Part shown: positions 25,724 through 34,560 of the stretch, piece by piece
Numbering within the stretch: the first letter of the stretch is position 1
Layout of the letters: every line of letters starts with the position of its first letter
Assembly (NCBI GenBank): GCA_030424595.1
Contig: JAUHWG010000003.1
Span: forward strand, 349,345 to 413,344
Source of the DNA: Polyangia bacterium
Lineage (GTDB): Bacteria > Myxococcota_A > Polyangia > Nannocystales > Nannocystaceae
Direction: 5' to 3'
Length of the DNA stretch: 64,000 nt
The notes under the pieces: generated by a model
Told to the model about the DNA's origin: nothing
Seen by the model: the letters and a program-made list of their open reading frames with translations, nothing else
Database searches by the model: none
Program-made: the position numbers and the translations under genes

Positions 25724-26656
25724 CTACTGCGGAATACCGCAGATACCGATGTTCTCCTTGCCAGGAGGCGCCGTCCCCTCCTCCCACCAAGGGATGCACT
25801 CCTGCGTACCACCCGGGCACATGTTCGCCTTGGAGGTGTCGCAGAAGGGGGTACAGCAACCGGCGGCCTTGCAGTCTTCGACATACTCGGGGTTGAGGCA
25901 GTAAAGGCCTGGCTTGCAGGCGTTGGCGTACTCGCAGGGATCGCCGTAGAGACCCGCGTCGCCAGATGCGCAGATGAAGTACTCTCCGGATGGGAGACAG
26001 GCGTCATCGCCCGGGCAGTTCTGGAGCAGCGGGTCGCACTCCGGGAGACACAGGATGACGGTTCCGTCGCCGTTGATACTGCAGTAGTAGCCTACATCGC
26101 AGGTCGCGTTGTCGGGACTGCTCCCCTCGCAAAAGGGGATACAAATGCCTCCGTTAGTCTCAGGGTCGACGTTCCAACACATCGAGTCCTTCGCGCAGTT
26201 GTCGATACCGCTGACAGCGTTCCCCTCAACGGTACAGGCCTCACCGGGCTCCTGGGGCGCGCGGTCGATAGGCGAGCACTTGGTCGCGTTCCACGAGCTG
26301 CCACCATCGTTGGCCCACGGCATGCATTTCTCGCCCTCCGGGCAGTCCTGGGACCAGATATCGCATTCAATGTCAATGGTCCCTTGGTCGTAGCCGCAAA
26401 GGAAGTTGCACTCGGTGTCGGTCGGGTCGGTCGGGTCGGTCGGGTCCGTAGAGTCGGTAGTGATCGTCCCTGCCGAGGAGGTGCCGGAGGTGCCGGAGGT
26501 CCCCGTGGTCGTGGTGTCACCCGCGGTGTCGGTGCCCTTCGAGGTCGATGCCCCCGTCGGCGATGTCGCGGTCGCGTTCGGATCGTCCTTGCCTGAGCAG
26601 GCGGACAGAACCAACGCTGCGGAGAACACCCCGCGAAGAGTCCAGTTGGCTTTCAT
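25724..26656 (-). CDS. Cys-rich surface lipoprotein
   Basis: A 310-residue protein with lipobox VLSAC, a Thr/Gly/Asp-Pro linker (DPTDPTDPTD) and a mature domain of about 200 residues with more than 20 Cys (CPEGEKCMPW, CWNVDPETNGGICIPFC). Myxobacterial genomes have many copies, often mislabelled as a ribulose-phosphate epimerase; nothing here supports an enzyme. It is probably an extracellular disulphide-rich protein. Confidence 0.78.
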   Translation of the reverse strand: MKANWTLRGVFSAALVLSACSGKDDPNATATSPTGASTSKGTDTAGDTTTTGTSGTSGTSSAGTITTDSTDPTDPTDPTDTECNFLCGYDQGTIDIECDIWSQDCPEGEKCMPWANDGGSSWNATKCSPIDRAPQEPGEACTVEGNAVSGIDNCAKDSMCWNVDPETNGGICIPFCEGSSPDNATCDVGYYCSINGDGTVILCLPECDPLLQNCPGDDACLPSGEYFICASGDAGLYGDPCEYANACKPGLYCLNPEYVEDCKAAGCCTPFCDTSKANMCPGGTQECIPWWEEGTAPPGKENIGICGIPQ

Positions 26657-26947
26657 GATTGTCCCTCAGTTGAGCGTATCAGCTTGCTCGGTCTCGCGAA
26701 TGGGATGATTGAGCATCGAGCAGTCGGACCCTATAGGCTCGCCGATCTTCCTCCTGAAGGCCGGGCGCAATGTCTTCCTCGGCCTACAGCCCAGGCTCTA
26801 CGGGGGGCGGTCACGCTGGCGACCTCAACGAGTATGGGAACGACGACTGCATCGCCAGCCGCGGCTCTACGCGGGCCAAATACGTATCGCTGAACAACAC
26901 TCTGTCCGAACCCCAGGCAAGGGCAGCGGGTGGTCGACCCGCCAGCG
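26657..26947. other. Intergenic region at the left edge of the accessory element
   Basis: About 290 bases without a supported gene, between a host-type lipoprotein gene and the first gene of the 27-49 kb element. The left attachment site of that element would be expected near here, but no repeat of the integrase-3 flank was found by eye. Confidence 0.3.
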
Positions 26948-27862
26948 TCAAGGCCGCGGCCGAGCAGCGCGGCGTCTGCGACCGCGATCTTCGATCACGA
27001 GCAGATCGGCGAAGCGCTCGCCGACGAGCTCGGCGGGGGGCCTGCCGATCACTGCCTCTTCGTCACGAAGATCCTCGATCGCGGCGCCGAGGCGCGCGAT
27101 CGCGTCGAGGGGCACGAAGGGGTCCGGCAGCGCAGCGAAGGTCATGTCGTCCGGCCAGCCGTCGATCGTCGGACGCCGGGTCACCTTCGCGTCGGCCGCG
27201 ACCGCGCGACGCCAGGCCGCGCGTCGATCGTCGTGGGTGGCGATCGGGCGCGGCGGACCGCTGGGCGGACGCATCGCCACCGCGGCAGCGACAGCAGCTC
27301 GCCGGAGCGGCGTCGGCGCGTGGCCCCGCGGGCGCGGCCGCAACCGCCAGATCATCGTCGCGGGCATGCGCGCGCCCCAGGGCGCGAGCGCGAGCGCGAG
27401 CGCCCGGACCTCAGCCTCGACCGCCTCGACGAGGCCGGCGGCCGCGGCCGCGGCCATCGCGACCACCCCGCCGCAGGTCGCCGGCGTCGCCAGAGCGCCG
27501 CCGCCCTGACACACGGGGCAGGGCATCGAGCTGCGGTGTCCGTGACCTCTCGCCGCAGCTGGGACGTTTGAGCCGGCGCCCCGCGAGCGGCGGAAGCACA
27601 CCGGACAGGGGAAGCGCCGGGTCGGCGCGTCGAGCCAGGTCGCGTCGATGACGCGGCGCTCGACCATCGTCGCCCACATCTGCGCCGCGACCCTCGCCTC
27701 TGCCACAGCCCAGGCGCGGGCGTGCGCGGGCGCCTCGCAGCACGGCCACTCCACGTAGCCCGCCCCGTTCACCACGATCGGCCGTTTGACCGCGGCGAGG
27801 TGCTCCGCGGCGATCGTCTGGGCCCGCGCGAGGTGCGGGGCGAGCGGCTCGACGTCGGTCAT
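26948..27862 (-). CDS. Zinc-finger-like hypothetical protein
   Basis: A protein of about 304 residues with paired Cys motifs (FPCPVCFRR and MPCPVCQGGG, DnaJ-like CPxC spacing), an Ala-rich helical middle and an Arg-rich C-terminus. It could be a DNA-binding or replication accessory factor. I start it at the inner ATG (MTDVEP); an upstream ATG at 27913 would add 17 residues. It is divergent from the replication-initiator-like gene and shares its promoter region (27863-28017). Confidence 0.55.
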   Translation of the reverse strand: MTDVEPLAPHLARAQTIAAEHLAAVKRPIVVNGAGYVEWPCCEAPAHARAWAVAEARVAAQMWATMVERRVIDATWLDAPTRRFPCPVCFRRSRGAGSNVPAAARGHGHRSSMPCPVCQGGGALATPATCGGVVAMAAAAAAGLVEAVEAEVRALALALAPWGARMPATMIWRLRPRPRGHAPTPLRRAAVAAAVAMRPPSGPPRPIATHDDRRAAWRRAVAADAKVTRRPTIDGWPDDMTFAALPDPFVPLDAIARLGAAIEDLRDEEAVIGRPPAELVGERFADLLVIEDRGRRRRAARPRP

Positions 27863-28017
27863 GGGCTCAGAATACGGGACGTTCGAGGCGCCGCGCACGA
27901 GCCTTCCGCCCACAGGCGGCGGCTCTTTCCGCGCCTCCGTGCAACGACGTCCTCATCCGACCGACCCACCTGCTGGACGCCGCCGGGACGGGCCCGCGGC
28001 GTCGATGGAGGGCGGGC

Positions 28018-29382
28018 ATGCCGCGGGTTGTGGTGTCAAGGGTGGAGGAGCTCCCGCGCGAGCTCTGGTTTGGGAGGACGGGGCCGCTGGAGCGGCTCTC
28101 CTTGAAGAGGTCGCTGGCGAAGCTCGAGGCCGCGGGGCTCCGCCCGAGCTGGTCGCGGGTCGACCCGCTGCTCGCGTACTTGCGCGAGTGCGTGACGGAG
28201 ATCGGCTCGTACGCGAAGTGTGCGGCCGTCGTCGGCGCGACGCGGAACATGATCCGGGACGCGTGCCGCGGTCGCTACGTCCCCGGCTTTGATCGCCTGC
28301 TCGCCTGGGGCCGTCGCCTCGCCGAGCACTCGCGCGGGCTGAGCGGCCTTCTGCTGACGGTCGATCTGCCCGACGAAGCCGTGGCCGCACGGCCGCTCGC
28401 CGCCGATCACGATCCCGGGGTGATGCCCACCGCCTGGGCGCGTGCGGGGCGCGGCACGCGAAGCGCATCCTGGCCAGCTACGGTCGTGCTCGATCCCAGC
28501 GACTACACCCAGGGTGAAGCCGCAAGGGCGGCCGATCCTTCCCGCATCCCCCCGTGGGCAAACCCCGACGCCAGCGCCAACTCAAAAGGCCTCGCCAACC
28601 CTGTGCCCGGCCTGATCCCAAGCGCAGCGGGCACGTGCCCACCCCGTGGCACGGCGCCCCCCCGTGGCACGGCGCCCCCCCTGGGTGCTCCGGCGCCGAC
28701 GATGCGCGCTGATGCATCCTTCACCCAGGGTGAACGTAGCGCGAGCGCTACTCCGGAGACCTCGGAGGCACCCGCCCTGGGTGTTGTGTCGAAAACCGCA
28801 CCGCAGATCGAGGCCGAGCTGGGTGTTGTGTCGAACAGCGCGCCTACCAAGGTGGGTGAAGATCCTATAGCCGCACTCGAGACCCTGGGTGAACATTCCA
28901 ATTGCACGCACTGTCGACGCACAGCCCTGGGTGAAGTTGATATTTGCGAGCGACATTGGGTGGGTGTTCATTCACCAATCGAGCACAGCCCCGCGCACAG
29001 CTATGTTGATAAAAAATCGACAAAAAAGTCCTTGCCCCCGAGGCTCATCGATCCAGTATCAGTCCCTGCAATGGTGGTAGCGGAGTTTCGAGATGGAGGG
29101 CGATCGGTGCGTGCGGGCTGCTTCGACACGGAGGAGCAGGCACGACGAGCGATCGACCTGCTGCTCGACGCGAAGGTCTACGAGGGGCAGCCCTACATCG
29201 ATGGTCGCCTCTATACTCGGGTGAAGAGCCAGGAGGAACTCGTCGACGAGCTCGTCGAGAGGAAGTTCCAGGCGATGGTCGCCTCTCAGTCAATGCAGGG
29301 GCAGCATCGAGAGTCGCTCTTCATGGCCTTTGTCTTCAACGTGATCAACGGAGTCTGGAAACATGGCACAGTCGACGAATAA
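28018..29382 (+). CDS. Replication-initiator-like protein with internal iterons
   Basis: A 454-residue protein in three parts. Residues about 1-125 are helical with an HTH-like stretch (YAKCAAVVGATRNMIRDACRG). Residues about 150-330 are low-complexity and coincide with a DNA region packed with CCCTGGGTGAA-type repeats. Residues about 340-454 are an ordered, charged domain (MVVAEFRDGGRSVRAGCFDT). A reading frame that stays open across iterons and then an A/T-rich tract mirrors lambda O, where the origin lies inside the initiator gene. It is the first gene of the element. The initiator role is inferred from this layout; no family was recognised. Confidence 0.6.
   Translation: MPRVVVSRVEELPRELWFGRTGPLERLSLKRSLAKLEAAGLRPSWSRVDPLLAYLRECVTEIGSYAKCAAVVGATRNMIRDACRGRYVPGFDRLLAWGRRLAEHSRGLSGLLLTVDLPDEAVAARPLAADHDPGVMPTAWARAGRGTRSASWPATVVLDPSDYTQGEAARAADPSRIPPWANPDASANSKGLANPVPGLIPSAAGTCPPRGTAPPRGTAPPLGAPAPTMRADASFTQGERSASATPETSEAPALGVVSKTAPQIEAELGVVSNSAPTKVGEDPIAALETLGEHSNCTHCRRTALGEVDICERHWVGVHSPIEHSPAHSYVDKKSTKKSLPPRLIDPVSVPAMVVAEFRDGGRSVRAGCFDTEEQARRAIDLLLDAKVYEGQPYIDGRLYTRVKSQEELVDELVERKFQAMVASQSMQGQHRESLFMAFVFNVINGVWKHGTVDE
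28506..28976. repeat. Iteron array, CCCTGGGTG(AA)
   Basis: Copies of CCCTGGGTG or its complement occur at 28506-28518, 28678-28686, 28720-28734 (full palindrome TTCACCCAGGGTGAA), 28775-28793 and 28819-28835 (both extended by TTGTGTCGAA), 28853-28860 (core TGGGTGAA), 28883-28893, 28925-28935 and 28957-28976 (TGGGTGGGTG plus inverted TTCACC). Spacing shortens towards the 3' end. Confidence 0.8.
28642..28676 (+). repeat. Tandem 18-base repeat
   Basis: CCCCGTGGCACGGCGCC occurs at 28642-28658 and 28660-28676, encoding a Pro-Arg-Gly-Thr-Ala-Pro duplication, immediately before an iteron. Confidence 0.85.
28936..29035. other. A/T-rich tract beside iterons (candidate DNA-unwinding element)
   Basis: In otherwise very GC-rich DNA this tract includes GTTGATATTTG and GTTGATAAAAAATCGACAAAAAAG (29005-29028). 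It follows the densest iterons directly, as unwinding elements do in iteron origins. Function is inferred. Confidence 0.55.
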
Positions 29383-29791
29383 TGGAGTTACGAGCACACA
29401 ACAGTTCGAGGAGGACGCGGCAGGGAACCTGCTGAGCTACCTCCGCAAGGCGGTGAGCGAGTATCAGGACAAGGAGCAGCAGCGCGTGGCGGAGTGGCTG
29501 CTCAGATCATCGAGCACCGAGGACATGGTGCGACGGGTCGGATCGCTGATGCGAGGCTCGTGGAAGTCCGATCTGGCCCTCGCGCTCTCCTCGGTCGCGG
29601 GGCTGGGGCTCGGCTACGTCGGTGGCTCCCTGCTGCCCGCGGGTCTCGGCCCGATCCCCTACATCGCCGCGATCGGCCTGGGAGGGCTTCTCCCGGGGAT
29701 ACTGACGCGGCAGGGGGTCATCGTCCGCAACGTCTTCAACCTCGGCGGCCTGATGTTCGGCGCCGGTGCTGTCCTCGGGGCGAGGACGTAG
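29363..29791 (+). CDS. Small membrane protein
   Basis: A 142-residue protein with a helical polar N-terminus and a Gly-rich hydrophobic C-terminal half with two or three membrane segments (LALALSSVAGLGLGYVGGSL, IPYIAAIGLGGLLPGIL, NLGGLMFGAGAVLGA). Its ATG lies 20 bases inside the preceding gene. A candidate virion-membrane or holin-like protein; no family recognised. Confidence 0.72.
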   Translation: MAQSTNNGVTSTQQFEEDAAGNLLSYLRKAVSEYQDKEQQRVAEWLLRSSSTEDMVRRVGSLMRGSWKSDLALALSSVAGLGLGYVGGSLLPAGLGPIPYIAAIGLGGLLPGILTRQGVIVRNVFNLGGLMFGAGAVLGART

Positions 29792-29800
29792 GAGCTCGTC

Positions 29801-30139
29801 ATGATGGGTCTGTTTCTCGTAGAAAAGGTCCTCCGAGGCGACTCCGCCGAGGTAGCGATCACCGGGGTCGACGCCGAGGGACGGCGCGCACGGATCGAGG
29901 TGCCGGCGAGCGCAGCAGCGTCCGTCCGCCCCGGGAGCGCCCTCCTGCTGCAGTGGTGGACGGCTGAGGTGCCGATGATGTCCTCGGCGATCACTCCGGC
30001 GGCTCCGGCCGACAAGGCCGCGGAAGGCGACGACATCGGCGTCGAACCTGACGCCACGGCCGAAGCTGAAGCTGAAGCCGAGGTCGCGGACGACGAGCGC
30101 GTTGAGCGAGAGTTTCGCGCGTTGATCGGCCTGGCATAG
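29801..30139 (+). CDS. Hypothetical protein, 112 aa
   Basis: A small protein with a beta-like N-terminal half (FLVEKVLRGDSAEVAITGVD) and an acidic Ala/Glu tail. GGAG precedes the ATG. It is the third gene of the element. Function unknown. Confidence 0.6.
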   Translation: MMGLFLVEKVLRGDSAEVAITGVDAEGRRARIEVPASAAASVRPGSALLLQWWTAEVPMMSSAITPAAPADKAAEGDDIGVEPDATAEAEAEAEVADDERVEREFRALIGLA

Positions 30140-30234
30140 ACAGCCTGGATTTGTGGCAGGAGGGATGACCCTCCTGGGTAGAGAGTGACTTGATTGGAAG
30201 CTCCGTCGATACGGCGGGAATGGAGATGTGTGTG

Positions 30235-30954
30235 ATGAATGAGAGTATTGTGACAATGGCGAACAACGGCGTCGTGGACGTCGACGACGAGGTCCATCGG
30301 CGGCTCTGCCAGGGGCTGCGATCCACCCCCGAGGAGCTGGCCCTGATGGCCCAGTGCGCCCGCCGGGTCCCCAAGCTGGAGAGCAGCTGCCGCGAGCTCA
30401 CGCAACGATGCGCGGCGTTGGAGAAGCTGCTGGACATGGTGAACTGCCCGGCGAACATGAACGTCAGCGCCGTGACCGTGGACCGGATCTCGAAGGAGAC
30501 GCAGGTCAACGTATCGGAGATCGTCAAGGGCCTCGGCGGTGACTACGTCGAGGCCTACCCGGTGCCGCCCAAGAAGAAGATCCGGCTCGTCCAGAAGGCG
30601 CGGCCCGGGTACTCGCCGAAGACGATCACGATCGCGCTGAACCTCGCCAACGACGGCAAGAACCACCTCGACATCGCCGTCCGGCTCTACGTGACGACCG
30701 ATCCGCGGGACCTCGGCGAGGGGGTCGGTGGGGAGTACCGCGGGTTCCAGTTCTTCAACAACGACGGGATCCCGACGCCGCAGCCGTTCCCCACCTACAA
30801 GAACATGCCGATGACGATCGGCACGCTCGAGTACCTGGTCATCGAGATCGAGCACCAGGGGTCCTCCAACAACCTCGTCAGCGCGTTCGCGGCGGCGAGC
30901 GTCAACGCCCAGGGCTGGTACGCAGCCTGCGGCACCGACGGCGCGTGTCGCTAG
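30235..30954 (+). CDS. Beta-rich protein A (candidate structural protein)
   Basis: A 239-residue protein. The first 80 residues are helical and coiled-coil-like (VPKLESSCRELTQRCAALEK). The rest is beta-rich (KTITIALNLANDGKNHLDIA, GTLEYLVIEIEHQGSSNN) with Asn/Gly turns, as in jelly-roll domains. I chose ATG 30235 because GGAG lies nine bases upstream; ATG 30220 and TTG 30190 are alternatives. It is followed 12 bases later by a second beta-rich protein. A capsid role is a hypothesis resting on size, predicted fold and order only. Confidence 0.62.
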   Translation: MNESIVTMANNGVVDVDDEVHRRLCQGLRSTPEELALMAQCARRVPKLESSCRELTQRCAALEKLLDMVNCPANMNVSAVTVDRISKETQVNVSEIVKGLGGDYVEAYPVPPKKKIRLVQKARPGYSPKTITIALNLANDGKNHLDIAVRLYVTTDPRDLGEGVGGEYRGFQFFNNDGIPTPQPFPTYKNMPMTIGTLEYLVIEIEHQGSSNNLVSAFAAASVNAQGWYAACGTDGACR

Positions 30955-30966
30955 GAGACCACGACG

Positions 30967-31839
30967 ATGGCCTCTGAACCGATCGCATTCAGGATCGACA
31001 ATACGGTCGACTGGGACGGTGTGACCCCGGTGGGGTTGCAGCGGGGAGACTTCCGGGTCTTCGACCAGCGCTACTACGTTGGCTCCCTCGAGGCGCCGGC
31101 GGGGACGCTCACGGCGGACTTCTTCGGGGTGTTCAGCGCGCTGACGCCGAAGCTCGTCGGCGTCGCGTCATCGAGCTCGAACCCGCTCTCGATCCTGCGG
31201 GTCCTGTCGTCGGGGGATCCCGACGTCTTCCGGCAGGAGGTCGAGCTCTCGCCGCGGATGGTCCACGTGCCGGTGTTCGCCGGCGATCGGATCGCGATCG
31301 TCACCCACGAGAGCGGGAGCACCAGCCTCGAGTTCGTGGTGACGGAGCTCTCCGACCGAGACCACGTCCAGCTCGCGAGTATGGCCTCGGACGAGGTCGG
31401 CGGGCGGCGAGTTCGGATCATCCGCACGGGCGGCTCCGGCTTCACTCACGAGCCTACTACAGAGACCTGGCAGCCCGCGCTGAGCTGGGATCCGTCAAGC
31501 GGGGTCCTGCTCGGGTATGAGGTCGTCAACGGGGTCATCCCGGCGCGCGACCTCTGCATGTCGCCGCGCGCCGAGGGCTGCCTCGTCAGCGTCCGCTACT
31601 CGGGGATCGGCGATGGTGTCGGCCGGCTCTTCGTGGTCGACGGGCACCTCCGCGAGGCCACGGAGGTGCAGGACGGCCTCAAGAGCGGCGAGTGGTCGAA
31701 GGTCGCGTTCGTCGGCCGCGATGACTTCATCGGTCTGTCGTCGCCGGGACCTGTCGGTGATGCGGTCGTCTGTGATCTCGAGCTGGTCCGCGTCGCTCCA
31801 GGCGAGCGGCTGAGCGAATGCTACGCGCGGGGACTCTGA
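30967..31839 (+). CDS. Beta-rich protein B (candidate structural protein)
   Basis: A 290-residue protein that is almost entirely beta-patterned (FRVFDQRYYVGSLEAPAGTL, RMVHVPVFAGDRIAIVTHES, CLVSVRYSGIGDGVGRLFVV), without signal peptide or membrane segment. AGGAGACCACGACG precedes the ATG. Its length and tandem placement with protein A recall the two single-jelly-roll capsid proteins of P23-77-type viruses, but no sequence similarity is claimed. Confidence 0.62.
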   Translation: MASEPIAFRIDNTVDWDGVTPVGLQRGDFRVFDQRYYVGSLEAPAGTLTADFFGVFSALTPKLVGVASSSSNPLSILRVLSSGDPDVFRQEVELSPRMVHVPVFAGDRIAIVTHESGSTSLEFVVTELSDRDHVQLASMASDEVGGRRVRIIRTGGSGFTHEPTTETWQPALSWDPSSGVLLGYEVVNGVIPARDLCMSPRAEGCLVSVRYSGIGDGVGRLFVVDGHLREATEVQDGLKSGEWSKVAFVGRDDFIGLSSPGPVGDAVVCDLELVRVAPGERLSECYARGL

Positions 31840-31848
31840 GAGGTCATC

Positions 31849-32514
31849 ATGATCATTGATCCGTCACGGGTGCTGCTACTCGGCGAATTCGCCACTCTGG
31901 CGGAGTCGGGCTCCGAGACCGAGCTCGGAGCCCGAGAGGCTGAGGTTCGGGTGTTTATCGAGGCGCTTTGGAGTGCTGCCGGAGGAGGGGGTCGGCGTCG
32001 TTTCATGGAGGCTGTCGGCCCGAGCTCGAGCGCGATGCCTTGGGTCGCTGTGAAGGCGCGAGAGCCAGGCGAAGGCGGGGAGGGTCTCGCACCTCCCGCG
32101 ATCGAGCTGCTCATGGACACCGAGCCGATGGGCGATGAAGGAGTCGCGGCGCATCAACTCGACCCTGAGAGTGAGGCTGCCGAGCGCAGCCTAAAGGCTC
32201 TACGAGAGTGGGACTGGGAGGTGCTCGGCCGGGTTCTGACGCCGTCAGGATGGCGACTCGAAGATATCGAGGAGGATTCATCCGAAGGGACCGGGGGGGA
32301 CGAGAGCGAGGGCGAGGTCGAGGTCGAGGTCGAGGATGGCCACGAGCCCGCAGCTGACGAGCCCGACGAGCAGGAGCCTGGTGGATCTCTGGTGCTTCCA
32401 GAGAGCGTGACCGTCACGAGGACGTGGTGGCCATGGGCGATCGCCGTTGGAGGCGTCGGAGTCGTTGGGCGGTTGGGCACAAGGAATGAGGTGGAGCGAT
32501 GGCTAGCGATGTGA
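31849..32514 (+). CDS. Tail-anchored acidic membrane protein
   Basis: A 221-residue protein with a globular N-terminus, an acidic Glu/Val/Asp repeat (bases 32310-32340) and a C-terminal membrane segment (WWPWAIAVGGVGVVGRL). It overlaps the next gene by 16 bases. Function unknown; possibly a virion membrane protein. Confidence 0.62.
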   Translation: MIIDPSRVLLLGEFATLAESGSETELGAREAEVRVFIEALWSAAGGGGRRRFMEAVGPSSSAMPWVAVKAREPGEGGEGLAPPAIELLMDTEPMGDEGVAAHQLDPESEAAERSLKALREWDWEVLGRVLTPSGWRLEDIEEDSSEGTGGDESEGEVEVEVEDGHEPAADEPDEQEPGGSLVLPESVTVTRTWWPWAIAVGGVGVVGRLGTRNEVERWLAM

Positions 32515-33422
32515 TCGAGATGGAGCAGAACAGGCACGGCGTCTATGTACCCAAGAAGAAGCCGGCGGTCGGTCTCTGGGCGCTTGGCGGGATCGCGGCT
32601 GCGGGGGCTATCGCCGCAGGCGCCTATCTGTGGAAGAGTCGCCAGGAAGACACCGACGATACGCCTGCGAGCGGCGGAGAGTCGAGCGCGTCGGGCTCGG
32701 TCACGACGGGCGGGATCACGTGGACGAACGTCCGACCCTTGCCCAAGCCCGCGGATGTCCCGAGCTTCGATCTGACGACGAACTGGGGGAAGACTCCCGG
32801 CGACCTCCGACCTCTCTTTGCGCTCATGGAGCAGGTCTCGGGGATCGAAGGGTCCGGGCGGATCTTCGCGATCATCTCGAAGCGGGAGGCGGGCTTCGTC
32901 GCGAGCGCCCACAATGCCTCGAAGCAAGAGGTGGCCGCCTCGCGTCTCGCCTACGAGAACGCGAAGAAGCGAAACCAGCCGCTGAAGTACGGGCCTGAGT
33001 CGGCTGAGTTCGGCAGCGGAGGGCTCTTTGGCGCGCTGGCGCCGTACTTCCTCTGGACCGGCATCGTCGCGATCAAGGACCGGGCGCCGCTGCTGAACTC
33101 GCGACCCGAGATCATGTTCTTGCCGCGCGTCGCCGCCTTCGGCGCGGTCGTCTACATGCAGCGGGTCATCACGAACCATCGGATCGATGACCACGCCGAC
33201 ATCAAGGTCGGCTGGGCGCGTCCGTCTCTGCTCCGAAGCGGCCGCGGAGGGTCGACCTATCAGGCTGTCCGCACGCGCTTCTTCGAGGACGCCGAGGCGC
33301 TTGGGATCGACCTTGAGGACACCTCGACGATCCCCGCGAACCTCGTGGTCAAGGACTGGCCGGGCGTCACCTCGGTCTTTGAACAACTCGTCGGCGAGCT
33401 GCCGACGCCGATCGGCGGGTGA
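32499..33422 (+). CDS. Membrane-anchored transglycosylase-like protein
   Basis: A 307-residue protein with an N-terminal membrane helix (VGLWALGGIAAAGAIAAGAYLW), a Ser/Thr linker and a lysozyme-superfamily-like domain. The motif SKREAGFVASAHNAS resembles the catalytic-Glu motif of soluble lytic transglycosylases, and FGSGGLFGALAPYF fits the following GxxGL block. It would locally open peptidoglycan, as virion-associated lysins do during genome delivery. The enzymatic call is from motif likeness only. Confidence 0.58.
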   Translation: MASDVIEMEQNRHGVYVPKKKPAVGLWALGGIAAAGAIAAGAYLWKSRQEDTDDTPASGGESSASGSVTTGGITWTNVRPLPKPADVPSFDLTTNWGKTPGDLRPLFALMEQVSGIEGSGRIFAIISKREAGFVASAHNASKQEVAASRLAYENAKKRNQPLKYGPESAEFGSGGLFGALAPYFLWTGIVAIKDRAPLLNSRPEIMFLPRVAAFGAVVYMQRVITNHRIDDHADIKVGWARPSLLRSGRGGSTYQAVRTRFFEDAEALGIDLEDTSTIPANLVVKDWPGVTSVFEQLVGELPTPIGG

Positions 33423-33425
33423 ACT

Positions 33426-34550
33426 GTGGACATTCTTGACTGCTATGGCGCGGAGATCGACGCGCTCGGGGACCTCGCGGGGGACTTCGACTATCTCTCG
33501 ACGGTCGAGCGCGAAGCATGGATCGCGCACCAGTGGACGGAGCTCGCCGAGGCGATGGGCTGGTCTGAGGAGCTCGCCGAGGCGTTCGACCGAATCCGGT
33601 ATTCGCGGCTCGGCATGGCGCAGAGCACTGCCATCGCGCTCGCAGCGTTCCGCTCGGTCGCTCAGCGTGACCAGGAGAGCCAAGCGAACGCCGATCGGGC
33701 GCGGGTGCGAGAGCAGGCCCTCATGACGCTGGCCGGTCGCTCCGGGCACGTGTGGCGCGTTGAGGTTGATGCCGCCTCCTTGCCGTCTGGAGTCTGTTCA
33801 GGGGCAAGTGCGCCGAAGAGGCCGCTCCGCGTTGGCAGGCCGGTGAGCGCACCATCGAAGCCGGTGGATCCTTCCGCTCGGAGCACCTCCGCCGCTTCGA
33901 CGAGTGGCGGTAGGGAGCAGCTCAAGCCCCAGAGGGTCTTCCTCGCCGATGTCGGGCCCAGCTACTTCTGGGACCCCGCGCCTCGCGTTCTTCACTACCG
34001 CCCCGGCTGTGGGCAACAGGCACCGCTGAGGCTGTCCCTGGGGACTTTTCCTTGGGTCTATGGCCACCGTCTCCAGGCGCCCGCGCCGGGTGCTCTCTGG
34101 CGCAGCTTCGGAGAGCGGCTCCCCGCCGCGCTGGGCCTCGAGATCGCGGCTTCTCTCTGGCACCCGAGGGGCAACCTCCGCCAAGACGGGCGAGAGGTCG
34201 TGAGTCACTGGAGACACTGGAGATCGACGACGAGCGAATTGGTCGCGGCCATCCCGGAGTCGAGCGACGATCCGCTCTCGAGTGGCTGCCTGGCTCGCTC
34301 CGGTCATGTGCTCGAAACCTGTAAGGGGCAGGGCCAGCTAGTCGGCCTCAACGGGCCCCGCGGGTTCATCTGCGCCGATGCCTACAACTTCATTCATCGG
34401 CGCTTCGCGGCCTTCTTCGCGATGCGCAGGGCACTGCTCCGGGCGCAGAAGAAGCTCTCCCGCGAGCTCCGTGCGCTGGTCGACGCGAACCCCGATCCCT
34501 GTCTCCGTCAACACCTGAACCTGACCCTCGCCGCCAAAGCGGGAGCGTAA
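33426..34550 (+). CDS. Hypothetical protein, 374 aa
   Basis: It starts at GTG 33426, four bases after the previous stop. The N-terminus is acidic and helical, the middle is Ser/Pro-rich, and the C-terminus has Trp/His-rich and basic helical segments (RGFICADAYNFIHRRFAAFF). No P-loop or known motif is visible. It is transcribed with the element genes. Confidence 0.6.
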   Translation: MDILDCYGAEIDALGDLAGDFDYLSTVEREAWIAHQWTELAEAMGWSEELAEAFDRIRYSRLGMAQSTAIALAAFRSVAQRDQESQANADRARVREQALMTLAGRSGHVWRVEVDAASLPSGVCSGASAPKRPLRVGRPVSAPSKPVDPSARSTSAASTSGGREQLKPQRVFLADVGPSYFWDPAPRVLHYRPGCGQQAPLRLSLGTFPWVYGHRLQAPAPGALWRSFGERLPAALGLEIAASLWHPRGNLRQDGREVVSHWRHWRSTTSELVAAIPESSDDPLSSGCLARSGHVLETCKGQGQLVGLNGPRGFICADAYNFIHRRFAAFFAMRRALLRAQKKLSRELRALVDANPDPCLRQHLNLTLAAKAGA

Positions 34551-34560
34551 CGAGGTCGCC

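Noticed and set aside
25724..26656. Epimerase label often attached to proteins of this type
   Set aside because: The sequence is a Cys-rich lipoprotein with no TIM-barrel features.
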